Positions 25,032 through 33,794 of a stretch of DNA of 64,000 bases are shown here, in pieces. This stretch comes from a bacterium D16-51. Lineage in GTDB: Bacteria > Bacillota > Clostridia > Lachnospirales > Lachnospiraceae. A program made the position numbers and the translations under genes. The stretch spans positions 1 to 64,000 of the forward strand of contig RAYE01000001.1 in assembly GCA_003612285.1 (NCBI GenBank). Direction: 5' to 3'. The notes under the pieces are model-generated. The model made no database searches and was not told where the DNA came from. It worked only from the letters and a program-made list of their open reading frames with translations. The number at the start of each line of letters is the position of its first letter. Position 1 is the stretch's first letter.

Positions 25032-27584
25032 ATGGACAAAAAGATAAGACGGGTTTTTATGTACAGTATTATCAGTGCTGTTACAATATGTGTAATTATT
25101 TTTAGCTTTTTGGTGTATTGGATGTCAATACAGACAAGGGAATCTGTTTCCAATATCAGCGAACTTTACATGTCTGAAATGTGTATACAGCTTAAACAGA
25201 AATTTACCTCAATCAGTAATCTGCGTCTGGACCAGATGGCGGGGCTTGTGCGGCGTACTTCCTTAGAAGGGGCAGAGTATGGTGATGAAATGGTTGACCA
25301 GCTGCAGCTTGGGGCGGAAGTCCGGGATTTGGAGAGTTTGGGGCTTTATAAAATAAACGGAGAGTCGGAACATATATTTGGAGAGAGGCTGAATGTTTAT
25401 GATTATGGCGATTTGCTAAAAGTTATGGAACATGAAGACAGGGGGCTTGCCTGGGGGCAGAACGAAGATGGGGATAAATTCCTTATGATGGCTGTAAAGG
25501 CGTCATATCCATTAAAGGATGGAAGTAAGAGTGATTTCCTGATTGGCGCTGTTTCCATGGAATATTTGAATAATGCGCTGTACCTGGATGAAAAAGAGGG
25601 GATGATGTATTCCCACATTATTGATAACGACGGGACTTTTGTAATCAGAAATTCTGATGCATACAGGGAGAATTACTTTGACCGTATTGATTCCCTGATT
25701 GAGGAAAACCCAGGAAAGGGAAGGGTAGGAAGCAGACTCTATGCAGAAGAGTTAAAAAAGGCGGTAGGGGAGGAGAAAACATATTCTGCTGTTGTAATAA
25801 TTGACGGGGAAGAGCGGTATGTGCACTGTACGCCTATTTCTGAAAATGTTGACTGGTATCTGGTCGCTATTATGCCAAGCGGGGCGCTTGATACAACAAT
25901 AAACCATCTGGACAGGGTTCGGATTATAAGCATATTAAGTGTGTTTACCATTATTATGATTACGATGCTGGTTATCTTTAATGTATATTACCAGTTCTCA
26001 AAGAAGCAGATGAAGCTGTTAGATGAGGCAAAGAGGGAAGCAGTCCATGCGAATGAGGCAAAAAGCGAGTTCCTTTCCAGCATGAGCCATGATATCCGTA
26101 CGCCAATGAATGCCATTATAGGGATGACGGAGATTGCTATGAGGAATATCCGGGATTCTGCCAGAATTGAGGACTGTTTAGGGAAAATCAGGCTGTCAAG
26201 TAAGCATTTGCTTGGACTGATTAATGATGTGCTGGATATGTCTAAGATTGAAAGCGGCAAGATGACATTAAATGAAGGCCCAATGTCTTTACGGGAGGTT
26301 ATGGATGATATTGTAAATATTGCCCAGCCGCAGGTTAAGGAAAAGAACCAGTATTTTGATATCTATATACAGGATATCCTTACAGAAAATGTTTTGTGTG
26401 ATGAAATACGATTTAACCAGGTGATTTTAAACCTGTTGTCCAATGCGATTAAGTTTACGCCGTCGGAGGGCAGGATTGATGTGCATCTTTACCAGGAGGA
26501 ATCGCCAAAAGGGGAGGAATATGTCAAAACCCATGTGATTGTGGAGGATACGGGGATTGGCATGTCAAAGGAGTTTCAGAAAAAGATTTTTGACAGCTTT
26601 GTGAGGGAAGAAAAGACGCAGGTTCAGAAGATTGCAGGCACCGGCCTTGGGACTTCTATTGCAAAAAATATTGTAAGCCTTATGGGCGGTACAATAGAAT
26701 TGCAAAGTGAAGAAGGAAAAGGGAGTACGTTCCATGTTATTGTAGATATGAAAAAATCACATGTGGAAGAGGATGAAATGAAGCTTCCAGAGTGGAATAT
26801 ATTGGTGGTAGATGATGATGAGCGCCTTTGCTTAAGCGCAGTTGCTAACCTTAGGGACTTGGGTGTGCAGGCAGACTGGACGCTGGATGGCATGGAAGCG
26901 GTAAAAATGATAGTGGAGCGGCATGAGAAAGGGGAAGATTATCATTTTGCCCTGATTGACTGGAAGATGCCGAATATGGACGGCATCCAGACAATCCACG
27001 AAATTCGGAAAAAGGTGGGCAAATATATGCCGATTTTCCTAGTTTCTTCATATGACTGGGGAGAGCTTGAAGATAAGATGAATTCCTATGAGATTGAAGG
27101 GTTTATTGCAAAGCCTCTCTTTAAGTCTACTTTATTTGGACGCCTGCAGCAATATGTGGAAGGATATAAATTTGATGCAGACAATACAGGGGAAACTGTA
27201 GACTTTAGCAATAAGCATATTCTTCTATCAGAGGATATTGACATTAACTGGGAAATTGCAAATGAAATCCTCTCTGCTTCCGGTTTAATCCTGGAGCGGG
27301 CAGAGAACGGCCTGGAATGCGTCAATATGTTTAAGGATTCAGAGGTTGGTTTTTATAGTGCAGTTTTGATGGATATCAGGATGCCGATTATGGATGGATA
27401 TGATGCGACAAAAGCAATCCGTGCATTAAAACGTGCCGACAGTAACCTGCCAATTATTGCCATGACAGCAGATGCATTTTCTGATGATGCACAGCGCTGT
27501 TTTGAATGCGGTATGGATGCGCATTTGACAAAGCCGCTTGATATCAGGGAATGCATGAGGACGCTGCAGAAATATCTGTCTTGA
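25032..27584 (+). CDS. Hybrid sensor histidine kinase with two receiver domains
   Basis: The 850-residue membrane kinase has a membrane segment at about 10-30, an extracellular sensor of roughly 250 residues (Cache-like by position and size), a second membrane segment near 295-320, then a dimerisation domain with H353 in SSMSHDIRTPMNAIIGMT. The ATPase domain shows NLLSNAIKFTP, DTGIGM and GTGLGTSIAKNI. Receiver 1 has D643 in ALIDWKMPNMDG, receiver 2 has D781 in LMDIRMPIMDG with lysine in HLTKPLD. Such kinases pass phosphate internally and then to a receiver through an Hpt protein, and a free Hpt gene ends this island. The ligand is unknown. Confidence 0.92.
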   Translation: MDKKIRRVFMYSIISAVTICVIIFSFLVYWMSIQTRESVSNISELYMSEMCIQLKQKFTSISNLRLDQMAGLVRRTSLEGAEYGDEMVDQLQLGAEVRDLESLGLYKINGESEHIFGERLNVYDYGDLLKVMEHEDRGLAWGQNEDGDKFLMMAVKASYPLKDGSKSDFLIGAVSMEYLNNALYLDEKEGMMYSHIIDNDGTFVIRNSDAYRENYFDRIDSLIEENPGKGRVGSRLYAEELKKAVGEEKTYSAVVIIDGEERYVHCTPISENVDWYLVAIMPSGALDTTINHLDRVRIISILSVFTIIMITMLVIFNVYYQFSKKQMKLLDEAKREAVHANEAKSEFLSSMSHDIRTPMNAIIGMTEIAMRNIRDSARIEDCLGKIRLSSKHLLGLINDVLDMSKIESGKMTLNEGPMSLREVMDDIVNIAQPQVKEKNQYFDIYIQDILTENVLCDEIRFNQVILNLLSNAIKFTPSEGRIDVHLYQEESPKGEEYVKTHVIVEDTGIGMSKEFQKKIFDSFVREEKTQVQKIAGTGLGTSIAKNIVSLMGGTIELQSEEGKGSTFHVIVDMKKSHVEEDEMKLPEWNILVVDDDERLCLSAVANLRDLGVQADWTLDGMEAVKMIVERHEKGEDYHFALIDWKMPNMDGIQTIHEIRKKVGKYMPIFLVSSYDWGELEDKMNSYEIEGFIAKPLFKSTLFGRLQQYVEGYKFDADNTGETVDFSNKHILLSEDIDINWEIANEILSASGLILERAENGLECVNMFKDSEVGFYSAVLMDIRMPIMDGYDATKAIRALKRADSNLPIIAMTADAFSDDAQRCFECGMDAHLTKPLDIRECMRTLQKYLS

Positions 27585-27669
27585 CATTTCTATGGAAAAA
27601 TGTTATTTTAAGGTTGAAAATGATGGAATAGAAGCTTTGTTTGACAAATGAATCAATGAGGGAGACAGA

Positions 27670-28755
27670 ATGGAAAAACAACAGATACTGATTGTTGATG
27701 ATGAAGAGATTAACCGTGTGATTTTAAAGGAGATTTTCCAGGAAGATTATGAGGTTATAGAAGCTGTGGACGGGCGGGACGCCATATATAAAATCCAGAG
27801 CAGGCGTAATTTGGTATTGATTTTACTTGACGTCATCATGCCGGTGATGGATGGTTTTATGGTTCTGGAATATATGCAGAACCATAATCTGATTGAGAAA
27901 ATCCCGGTTATCTTAATTACCAGCGAAAGCGTCGGTGAAAGCGAGGGCAAGGCATATTCTTACGGTGTGGCGGATGTGATGCATAAGCCGTTTTATCCTT
28001 ATATTGTAAAAAGAAGAAGTAAAAATATTATTAGCCTGTACCAGCATAAAGAGCATATGGAGCAGCGTTTAAAGGAGCAGGAAGAAGAAATCAGGGCACA
28101 GGAAAAGGAAATCCGTAAAGGGAATGAATTTATTATTGATGCGCTTAGTTCTGTTGTGGAATTTAGAAGCGCGGAGACAGGGGAACATACCAGGCGTATA
28201 AAATATTTTACAAGAGTTCTGTTAAGGTATCTTGTGAATTATTTTCCAGAGTATGGGCTTACGCCTTCCCAGGTCGATAAAATTGCAAGGGCGTCTGCCC
28301 TGCATGATATTGGCAAGGTGGGAATCCCGGATGCGGTTTTGTTAAAGCCCGGGCGTCTGACCGATGAAGAGTTTGAGACAATGAAAGCACATACGACGAT
28401 TGGATGTGAAATGCTTGAAAAAGCCTGCAGGGATAAATCAAGTGAATTTTACAAATATTGTTATGAAATCTGCCGCCACCATCATGAACGGTGGGATGGA
28501 AGAGGCTATCCTGACCATCTGGCAGGAGACGAGATTCCAATCAGCGCGCAGGTTGTTTCCATTGCGGATGTTTATGATGCATTGGTAAGCCCAAGGGTAT
28601 ATAAAAGTGCATTTGCCAGTAGTACAGCATTTGATATGATTATGAATGGTGAGTGTGGTGAATTTTCGCCAGATATTTTGGAGTGTTTTGCACTTGCTAA
28701 AGAGGATTTCTTCAACATTGTGGAAGTGATTAAGATGTTTGATTTTCTTGAATAA
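27670..28755 (+). CDS. Response regulator with intact HD-GYP domain
   Basis: The 361-residue protein couples a receiver (D54 in LLDVIMPVMDG, lysine in MHKPF) to an HD-GYP phosphodiesterase domain, linked by an E/K-rich coiled coil at about 130-160. The catalytic signature is complete: GEHTRRI, H212-D213 in ALHDIGKVGIPD, CRHHHERWDG and G279-Y280-P281. It should hydrolyse cyclic di-GMP when phosphorylated, acting in the cytosol on motility or surface traits. It follows the hybrid kinase by 85 bases and ends at a strong terminator. Confidence 0.92.
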   Translation: MEKQQILIVDDEEINRVILKEIFQEDYEVIEAVDGRDAIYKIQSRRNLVLILLDVIMPVMDGFMVLEYMQNHNLIEKIPVILITSESVGESEGKAYSYGVADVMHKPFYPYIVKRRSKNIISLYQHKEHMEQRLKEQEEEIRAQEKEIRKGNEFIIDALSSVVEFRSAETGEHTRRIKYFTRVLLRYLVNYFPEYGLTPSQVDKIARASALHDIGKVGIPDAVLLKPGRLTDEEFETMKAHTTIGCEMLEKACRDKSSEFYKYCYEICRHHHERWDGRGYPDHLAGDEIPISAQVVSIADVYDALVSPRVYKSAFASSTAFDMIMNGECGEFSPDILECFALAKEDFFNIVEVIKMFDFLE

Positions 28756-28785
28756 AAGGGGAGTGCATATGCATTCCCCTTTTTA
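28756..28785 (+). terminator. Terminator, GGGAATGC family variant
   Basis: GGGGAGTGCA at 28758-28767 pairs with TGCATTCCCC at 28770-28779 (one G-U), flanked by an A-run and a T-run. It separates the first three island genes from the rest. Confidence 0.8.
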
Positions 28786-28859
28786 AGCTGGAACTGGAAA
28801 TTTTTGGAATAATGGCAAAATGTTGGTTTTGCCCTTTTTAAGCAGGAGGGAAAGAGGAT

Positions 28860-30281
28860 ATGGGACAGAGTGAGGGCTACATATTTCCGACAGAAGACGC
28901 GCTTGAAATGATATTTATTTTTGACAGTGCAGGAATTATTTTTTATGCAAATGCAGCAGCGAAGAAAAAACTGGAAAGAAAAAGTGATTTATGTGGGAAG
29001 CATATTAGCGACGTCTTCCCGAATACATTTAAACATACAGAGGGTGGATTTGAGACAGAATATCCCTTTGGGAAAGAAGTACAGGATCTGTTAGCATACC
29101 GCACAAACCTGACCTGTTTTCCTGTCGAGGCAAAGATTGAAGCAGATGAAAACAATCCGAATATTTACATATGTATGGCAAATGATGTACTGGAGAAAGA
29201 GTTTTTAAACAAAGAGATAGAAAAAGTACGTGAAGAAGCACAGCAGGCATTGAAGGTAAAGTCGGAGTTTGTAGCAAATGTGACGCATGAGCTGCGTACG
29301 CCGGTAAATGGGGTTCTTGGCAATGTAAAGGAATTATTGTGCGAGGAATGGGATGGCCCGACAGAGAAGGCACTGCGTCTGATTGAACGCTGCTGTGGGG
29401 ATATGAATAAGATTATTAATAATATCCTTGATTTTTCCAAGCTGGAGGCAGGGAAATTTTCGCTGGAGCCGCGTAAATTCCATTTCAGGAATATGATGGA
29501 TTATGTAAAATCTCATCATATTAATAAGATTACAGAAAAGGGACTGGAGTTTTTTATGACGGTGTCCCCGCAGATACCAGAATTTGTAATAGGGGATGAG
29601 TTGAGGATTGTACAGATTTTAAACAATCTTTTGTCAAATGCGCTGAAATTTACAGCGATTGGGAAGATTACGGTTGAGGTTGTCAAGACAGCAAGGGTAA
29701 ATGATAAGATTGAGTTGTTTTTTATCGTAGCGGATACGGGGATTGGCATTGATAAAGAGGATAAGAAAAAACTGTTCCAGAGCTTTTCACAGGTAGACGC
29801 GTCTATTTCGAGGAAGTATGGAGGCACAGGGCTTGGGCTGAATATCTGTAAGCAGCTGGTAGAGCTGATGGGCGGAAGAATTGAAGTAGAAGGGAAAAAG
29901 AACAGAGGGAGTACATTTTCGTTTTCTATCTGGGTAAACGCTTGCGCAGGGGAAGAAGAGCCTGTTATGCAGAAAGAGGAAGAGATTCCTCTTATCACTT
30001 CTGCCGCGGACATTCAGGAGGAAGACAGCCAGGAAGATATCAGGCGGTATGGAACGCCGGAAAACCAGGAGAATTTGAAAAAAGTCCTGTCAAAGCTGAT
30101 TCTGTGTGTGGAGATGGAGAACTGGGAAAAAGCAGAAATGTTTATGGAGACAGTCAGGCAGCTTACAGAAGAAGCGCCGCGTGATGTGAAACGTGTAATT
30201 TTAAAATTAAAGATGGCAATCCAAAAGGAAAACTATGATAAAATAACTGCTGAATTTGATGCATTAAATAGTTTTCTGTAG
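28860..30281 (+). CDS. Soluble PAS-type sensor histidine kinase with C-terminal helical extension
   Basis: The 473-residue protein has no membrane segment. An N-terminal PAS-like domain (1-110) contains IFIFDSAGIIFYANAAAKKK. The kinase core has H143 in NVTHELRTPVNGVLGNV, NNLLSNALKFTAIG, DTGIGID and GGTGLGLNICKQL. After the core, about 100 residues form a separate helical part (from about 375) that resembles an Hpt-like bundle in composition but shows no histidine at a phospho-acceptor site. It starts after a GGAGG site and is followed 44 bases later by a receiver-HD-GYP gene, its probable partner. Confidence 0.88.
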   Translation: MGQSEGYIFPTEDALEMIFIFDSAGIIFYANAAAKKKLERKSDLCGKHISDVFPNTFKHTEGGFETEYPFGKEVQDLLAYRTNLTCFPVEAKIEADENNPNIYICMANDVLEKEFLNKEIEKVREEAQQALKVKSEFVANVTHELRTPVNGVLGNVKELLCEEWDGPTEKALRLIERCCGDMNKIINNILDFSKLEAGKFSLEPRKFHFRNMMDYVKSHHINKITEKGLEFFMTVSPQIPEFVIGDELRIVQILNNLLSNALKFTAIGKITVEVVKTARVNDKIELFFIVADTGIGIDKEDKKKLFQSFSQVDASISRKYGGTGLGLNICKQLVELMGGRIEVEGKKNRGSTFSFSIWVNACAGEEEPVMQKEEEIPLITSAADIQEEDSQEDIRRYGTPENQENLKKVLSKLILCVEMENWEKAEMFMETVRQLTEEAPRDVKRVILKLKMAIQKENYDKITAEFDALNSFL

Positions 30282-30325
30282 GGAATGCGTTTTAATACAC
30301 GCTTTAGAGTGGAAGGAGATATTGG

Positions 30326-31387
30326 ATGGATTTTGAAACAAATGAAATGGATGGCGGAACAGTCCTGATTGTGGATGATGTGGAATCAAACAGGATTATT
30401 TTAGGGGAGATAATAAAGAGCATGAATTGCGTCCCGCTTCTGGCAGAAAATGGGAAACAGGCCTTAGAACTGGTAAGGCAGCAAAAGCCGCAGCTTGTAT
30501 TGACAGATATTTCTATGCCTGGGATGGATGGCTATGAGCTTTGCAGTGTTTTAAAAGAAAAAGAAACGACAAAGGATATTCCGGTTGTCTTTATTTCGGC
30601 GCTTGATAATCCGAATGATATGGTAGACGGCTTCCGGCTGGGCGGAGCAGACTATGTGACAAAGCCTTTTATCCCAGAGGTTGTGAAGGCACGGGTGAGC
30701 GTCCATCTTAGGCTGTACCAGGCAAACCAGGGGCTTTTGCAGATGAATAGAAAGCTTCAGGTTTCTGTCACAGAGCAGTTAAACCAAATGGAGCAGGAGA
30801 AAAAGAATGTGCTTTATGCAATTGCAAATATTGTAGAGCAGAATGCCGGTTATGATGAGAACCGGATGAAGCGGTTAAAACATAATTGTGCGATTCTCGC
30901 ACAGGGAATGCAGCTTTCCCCTTTGTTTGCGGATAAGATATCAGATACTTATGTTGATACGATTAAGCTTGCCGTGTCTATTTGTGATATAGGAAAGATT
31001 GGCATTCCAACGGATCTTTTGAAAAGGGAAGGAGACCTGACACAGGAAGAAGAAGAGATAGTACAAAACCATACAAAAATTGGTGCAAAATTCCTGGAAG
31101 ACCTTTATGCAGGCAATGAAGACAATGATTTTATAAGGATTTCAACAGATATTGTAAAGTATCATCATGAGAATTGGGATGGAAGCGGATATCCTGACAG
31201 GCTGGCAGGGGATAAAATTCCTCTTGCTGCTCAGATTGTGGCTGTAATGGACAGTTACTGCATATTGACTGAAAAGGATGGCTGCAGCCGGCAGGAAGCA
31301 TTAGAAATTATGGAAAAAGAATCTGGGAAACGGTTAAATCCTGATATTTTAAAGATTTGCAGTAAAATTTCACGTCAATTCTGTTAA
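30326..31387 (+). CDS. Response regulator with degenerate HD-GYP domain
   Basis: The 353-residue protein has a good receiver (D61 in LTDISMPGMDGYE, lysine in YVTKPFIPE) joined by a coiled coil to an HD-GYP fold. The fold keeps KYHHENWDGSGYPDRLAG with G288-Y289-P290, but the HD pair is C220-D221 (SICDIGKIGIP instead of LHDIGK), the upstream histidine position reads ENRMKRLKHN rather than GEHTRRI, and the DALTS.RPY region is VMDSYCILTEKD. Loss of these metal ligands makes phosphodiesterase activity unlikely, so it may be a cyclic di-GMP sensor or a protein-interaction output. It lies between the PAS kinase and cheR. Confidence 0.88.
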   Translation: MDFETNEMDGGTVLIVDDVESNRIILGEIIKSMNCVPLLAENGKQALELVRQQKPQLVLTDISMPGMDGYELCSVLKEKETTKDIPVVFISALDNPNDMVDGFRLGGADYVTKPFIPEVVKARVSVHLRLYQANQGLLQMNRKLQVSVTEQLNQMEQEKKNVLYAIANIVEQNAGYDENRMKRLKHNCAILAQGMQLSPLFADKISDTYVDTIKLAVSICDIGKIGIPTDLLKREGDLTQEEEEIVQNHTKIGAKFLEDLYAGNEDNDFIRISTDIVKYHHENWDGSGYPDRLAGDKIPLAAQIVAVMDSYCILTEKDGCSRQEALEIMEKESGKRLNPDILKICSKISRQFC

Positions 31388-31451
31388 TCGCCAGGCAGGT
31401 TGATGCATACGTCAGGGACAGTACCAGAGATATGGGAGGGATATCGTTTTG

Positions 31452-32270
31452 ATGACGGATGAGGAGTTTACGAGAATTACATCATATATGAAGCAGAATT
31501 ATGGCATAGAACTGGCAGAAAAGAGGGAGATTGTCAGGGGGCGTTTGGAAAATTATATTAAGTCAGGGGGCTGGGGCAGTTTTCAGGAATTTATGAATGA
31601 AGTGGAAAGCGACCGCAGCGGCACACAAGAGAAAATGATGGTCAATCTCCTTACAACAAACTATACATATTTCATGAGGGAATTTGAGCATTTTGAATTC
31701 TTTAGGAATGTTGTCCTTCCATGGATAAGGCAGAAAGAAAGCGGCAGGAAGGATATGAGGATTTGGTGCGGCGCAGCGTCTACAGGAGAAGAGCCTTATA
31801 TGATTGCAATGGTAATTGCTGACTTTTTGGGGATGGAGCAGAATCAATGGGATTCCACGCTTTTAGCTACCGATGTCTCAACCAGGGCGCTGCAGCAGGC
31901 GATGGCGGGTGTTTACAGTGACGAGCAGCTTAAAAATGTCCCGGAGCACTGGAAAAAGCATTTTTTTTATCCAATGGCCGGAGGTACGCAGTTTCAGGTA
32001 CAGGATGAACTGAAAAAGAAAATTTTATTCCGGCAGTTTAACTTAATGAACCCTTTTCCTTTTAAAAGAAAAATGCATACTGTATTTTTGCGCAATGTTA
32101 TGATATACTTTAATGAGCAGACGAAACGGGATCTGATTCAAAAAGTGTATAATTTTATGGAACCAGGCGGGTATTTGTTTATTGGGATGACGGAAACCCT
32201 TAATAGGAATACGACGCAGTTTGAGATTATAAAACCGTCAATATACAGAAAAAGGGAAGGAAAGGACTGA
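31452..32270 (+). CDS. cheR: Chemotaxis protein methyltransferase CheR
   Basis: The 272-residue enzyme transfers methyl groups from SAM to receptor glutamates. The N-terminal helical domain (about 1-75) is followed by MVNLLTTNYTYFMREFEHFE, the SAM-binding WCGAASTGEEPYMIAMV near residue 99, and FLRNVMIYFNEQTK near 217. ATG 31452 follows GGGAGGG. cheB starts eight bases after the stop codon, so the adaptation pair is co-expressed. Confidence 0.95.
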   Translation: MTDEEFTRITSYMKQNYGIELAEKREIVRGRLENYIKSGGWGSFQEFMNEVESDRSGTQEKMMVNLLTTNYTYFMREFEHFEFFRNVVLPWIRQKESGRKDMRIWCGAASTGEEPYMIAMVIADFLGMEQNQWDSTLLATDVSTRALQQAMAGVYSDEQLKNVPEHWKKHFFYPMAGGTQFQVQDELKKKILFRQFNLMNPFPFKRKMHTVFLRNVMIYFNEQTKRDLIQKVYNFMEPGGYLFIGMTETLNRNTTQFEIIKPSIYRKREGKD

Positions 32271-32277
32271 GTTAGTT

Positions 32278-33303
32278 ATGCAGCCAATTAAGGTATTAAT
32301 AGTAGATGATTCTATGGTATTCCGGGAACTGTTGGTTCAAAACCTGAGCAGGGATCCGTCTATACAGGTTGTGGGAACTGCAAAAGACCCTTTTGAAGCA
32401 AGGGATGCGATACTTGCCCTGCACCCTGATGTTATGACATTGGATGTGGAGCTTCCCCGGATGAATGGGATTGAGTTTTTGAGGAAATTAATGCCGCAGT
32501 ATCCATTACCTGTTGTAGTGATTAGTGCCTTAAGTGATAAAGTGTTTGACGCAATGGATGCAGGTGCGGTGGATTTTGTTGCAAAGCCTGCCTTGCCAGG
32601 GCGGGCACAGTTGGAAGAGTTTATTAAAAATGAGCTTCTGGTCAAAATAAAAATTGCTTCTACTGCTAAAGTAGGGAGCAGAAAGAGTGTTGTGATGCAG
32701 CAGCAGCCGTCTTATTCAGGGAAAAAAAGCAATCTTGTTGTGGCAATTGGGGCTTCAACAGGAGGCACCGAGGCTATATTTTCTGTGGCAAAGGGCTTTG
32801 GGCCGGATATTCCAGGCATTGTGGTGGTACAGCATATGCCGCCGGGATTTACGGAGATGTATGCCCAGAGGTTAAATACACAGACCAGGCTTCGGGTAAA
32901 GGAAGCAAGGACCGGAGACCGGGTAATGCCTGGACAGATGCTGATTGCTCCAGGAGGAGACCAGCATATGCGTCTTGTTAAGGTAAATGGGGGCTATCAG
33001 GTGGAGTGTAAGCATGGGCCTAAGGTAAATGGGCACTGCCCATCTGTGGAAGTTCTTTTTGAATCTGTGGCAAAGGCAGCAGGCCGTGATGCCGTAGGGA
33101 TTATACTGACCGGAATGGGCGGGGATGGCGCAAAAGGGCTGCTGGCGATGCGGAATGCCGGCGCAAAGACGATAGGGCAGGACGAATCTACCTGTGTTGT
33201 ATATGGAATGCCCAAAGTTGCGTATGATTTAGGGGCAGTGCAGTATCAGGAAAAATTATCTGATATCGCAGGAAGGACATATGCGTTATTAAATAAAATG
33301 TAA
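32278..33303 (+). CDS. cheB: Chemotaxis methylesterase / deamidase CheB
   Basis: The 341-residue enzyme has a receiver domain with D56 (TLDVELPRMNG) and a C-terminal methylesterase with the full triad S160 in IGASTGGTEA, H186 in VVQHMPPGFT and D283 in LTGMGGDGA. Phosphorylation by CheA activates removal of receptor methyl groups. It follows cheR closely and precedes a stand-alone receiver and cheA. Confidence 0.95.
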   Translation: MQPIKVLIVDDSMVFRELLVQNLSRDPSIQVVGTAKDPFEARDAILALHPDVMTLDVELPRMNGIEFLRKLMPQYPLPVVVISALSDKVFDAMDAGAVDFVAKPALPGRAQLEEFIKNELLVKIKIASTAKVGSRKSVVMQQQPSYSGKKSNLVVAIGASTGGTEAIFSVAKGFGPDIPGIVVVQHMPPGFTEMYAQRLNTQTRLRVKEARTGDRVMPGQMLIAPGGDQHMRLVKVNGGYQVECKHGPKVNGHCPSVEVLFESVAKAAGRDAVGIILTGMGGDGAKGLLAMRNAGAKTIGQDESTCVVYGMPKVAYDLGAVQYQEKLSDIAGRTYALLNKM

Positions 33304-33315
33304 AGGAGAGATAGC

Positions 33316-33708
33316 ATGAAGATTCTATTGGCAGAAGATGATTTTGTAACAAGGAAATTTATGGTGAATTTCCTGTCAAAGTATGGCGAATGTGATGTTA
33401 CTGTAGACGGGATGGAAGCAGTAGATGCATTTATGATGGCTTTGGAGGATGATGAACCATATGATTTAATATGTCTTGATATTATGATGCCGGTTATGGA
33501 CGGTTATCAGGCACTGATGGGAATCCGTAACCTGGAAAAGGAGAGAAACGTTCCAGAAGACAAGGCGGTAAAGGTAATTATGACAACTGCGTTGAATGAG
33601 GAGAAAAATGTTAAGATGGCATTTGAACTGGGCTGTACGATTTATTCCGGTAAGCCTATTGATCAGGGAAGGTTTGAACAGGCGTTGAAGAAGCTGGAAC
33701 TGATATAA
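33316..33708 (+). CDS. CheY-like single-domain response regulator
   Basis: The 130-residue receiver begins MKILLAEDDFVTRKFMVNFL and has the phosphorylated aspartate in CLDIMMPVMDGYQA near residue 56, a threonine switch in VIMTTALNEE and lysine in YSGKPIDQG. It lies between cheB and cheA, so CheA is its likely donor. It differs clearly from the CheY at 19541, so it may be a phosphate sink or a second output. Confidence 0.9.
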   Translation: MKILLAEDDFVTRKFMVNFLSKYGECDVTVDGMEAVDAFMMALEDDEPYDLICLDIMMPVMDGYQALMGIRNLEKERNVPEDKAVKVIMTTALNEEKNVKMAFELGCTIYSGKPIDQGRFEQALKKLELI

Positions 33709-33794
33709 TAAGGAGTAACATCCAAATATCTTTATGGTTTTTGGATTGTTGCAGATAGATGAACATACAAGAATATGCAGGAAAGGAGAAGGAT

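Noticed and set aside
28860-30281. Hpt domain at the C-terminus of the PAS kinase
   Set aside because: The last 100 residues are helical but no histidine stands in an HxxKG setting, so a functional Hpt domain is not claimed.
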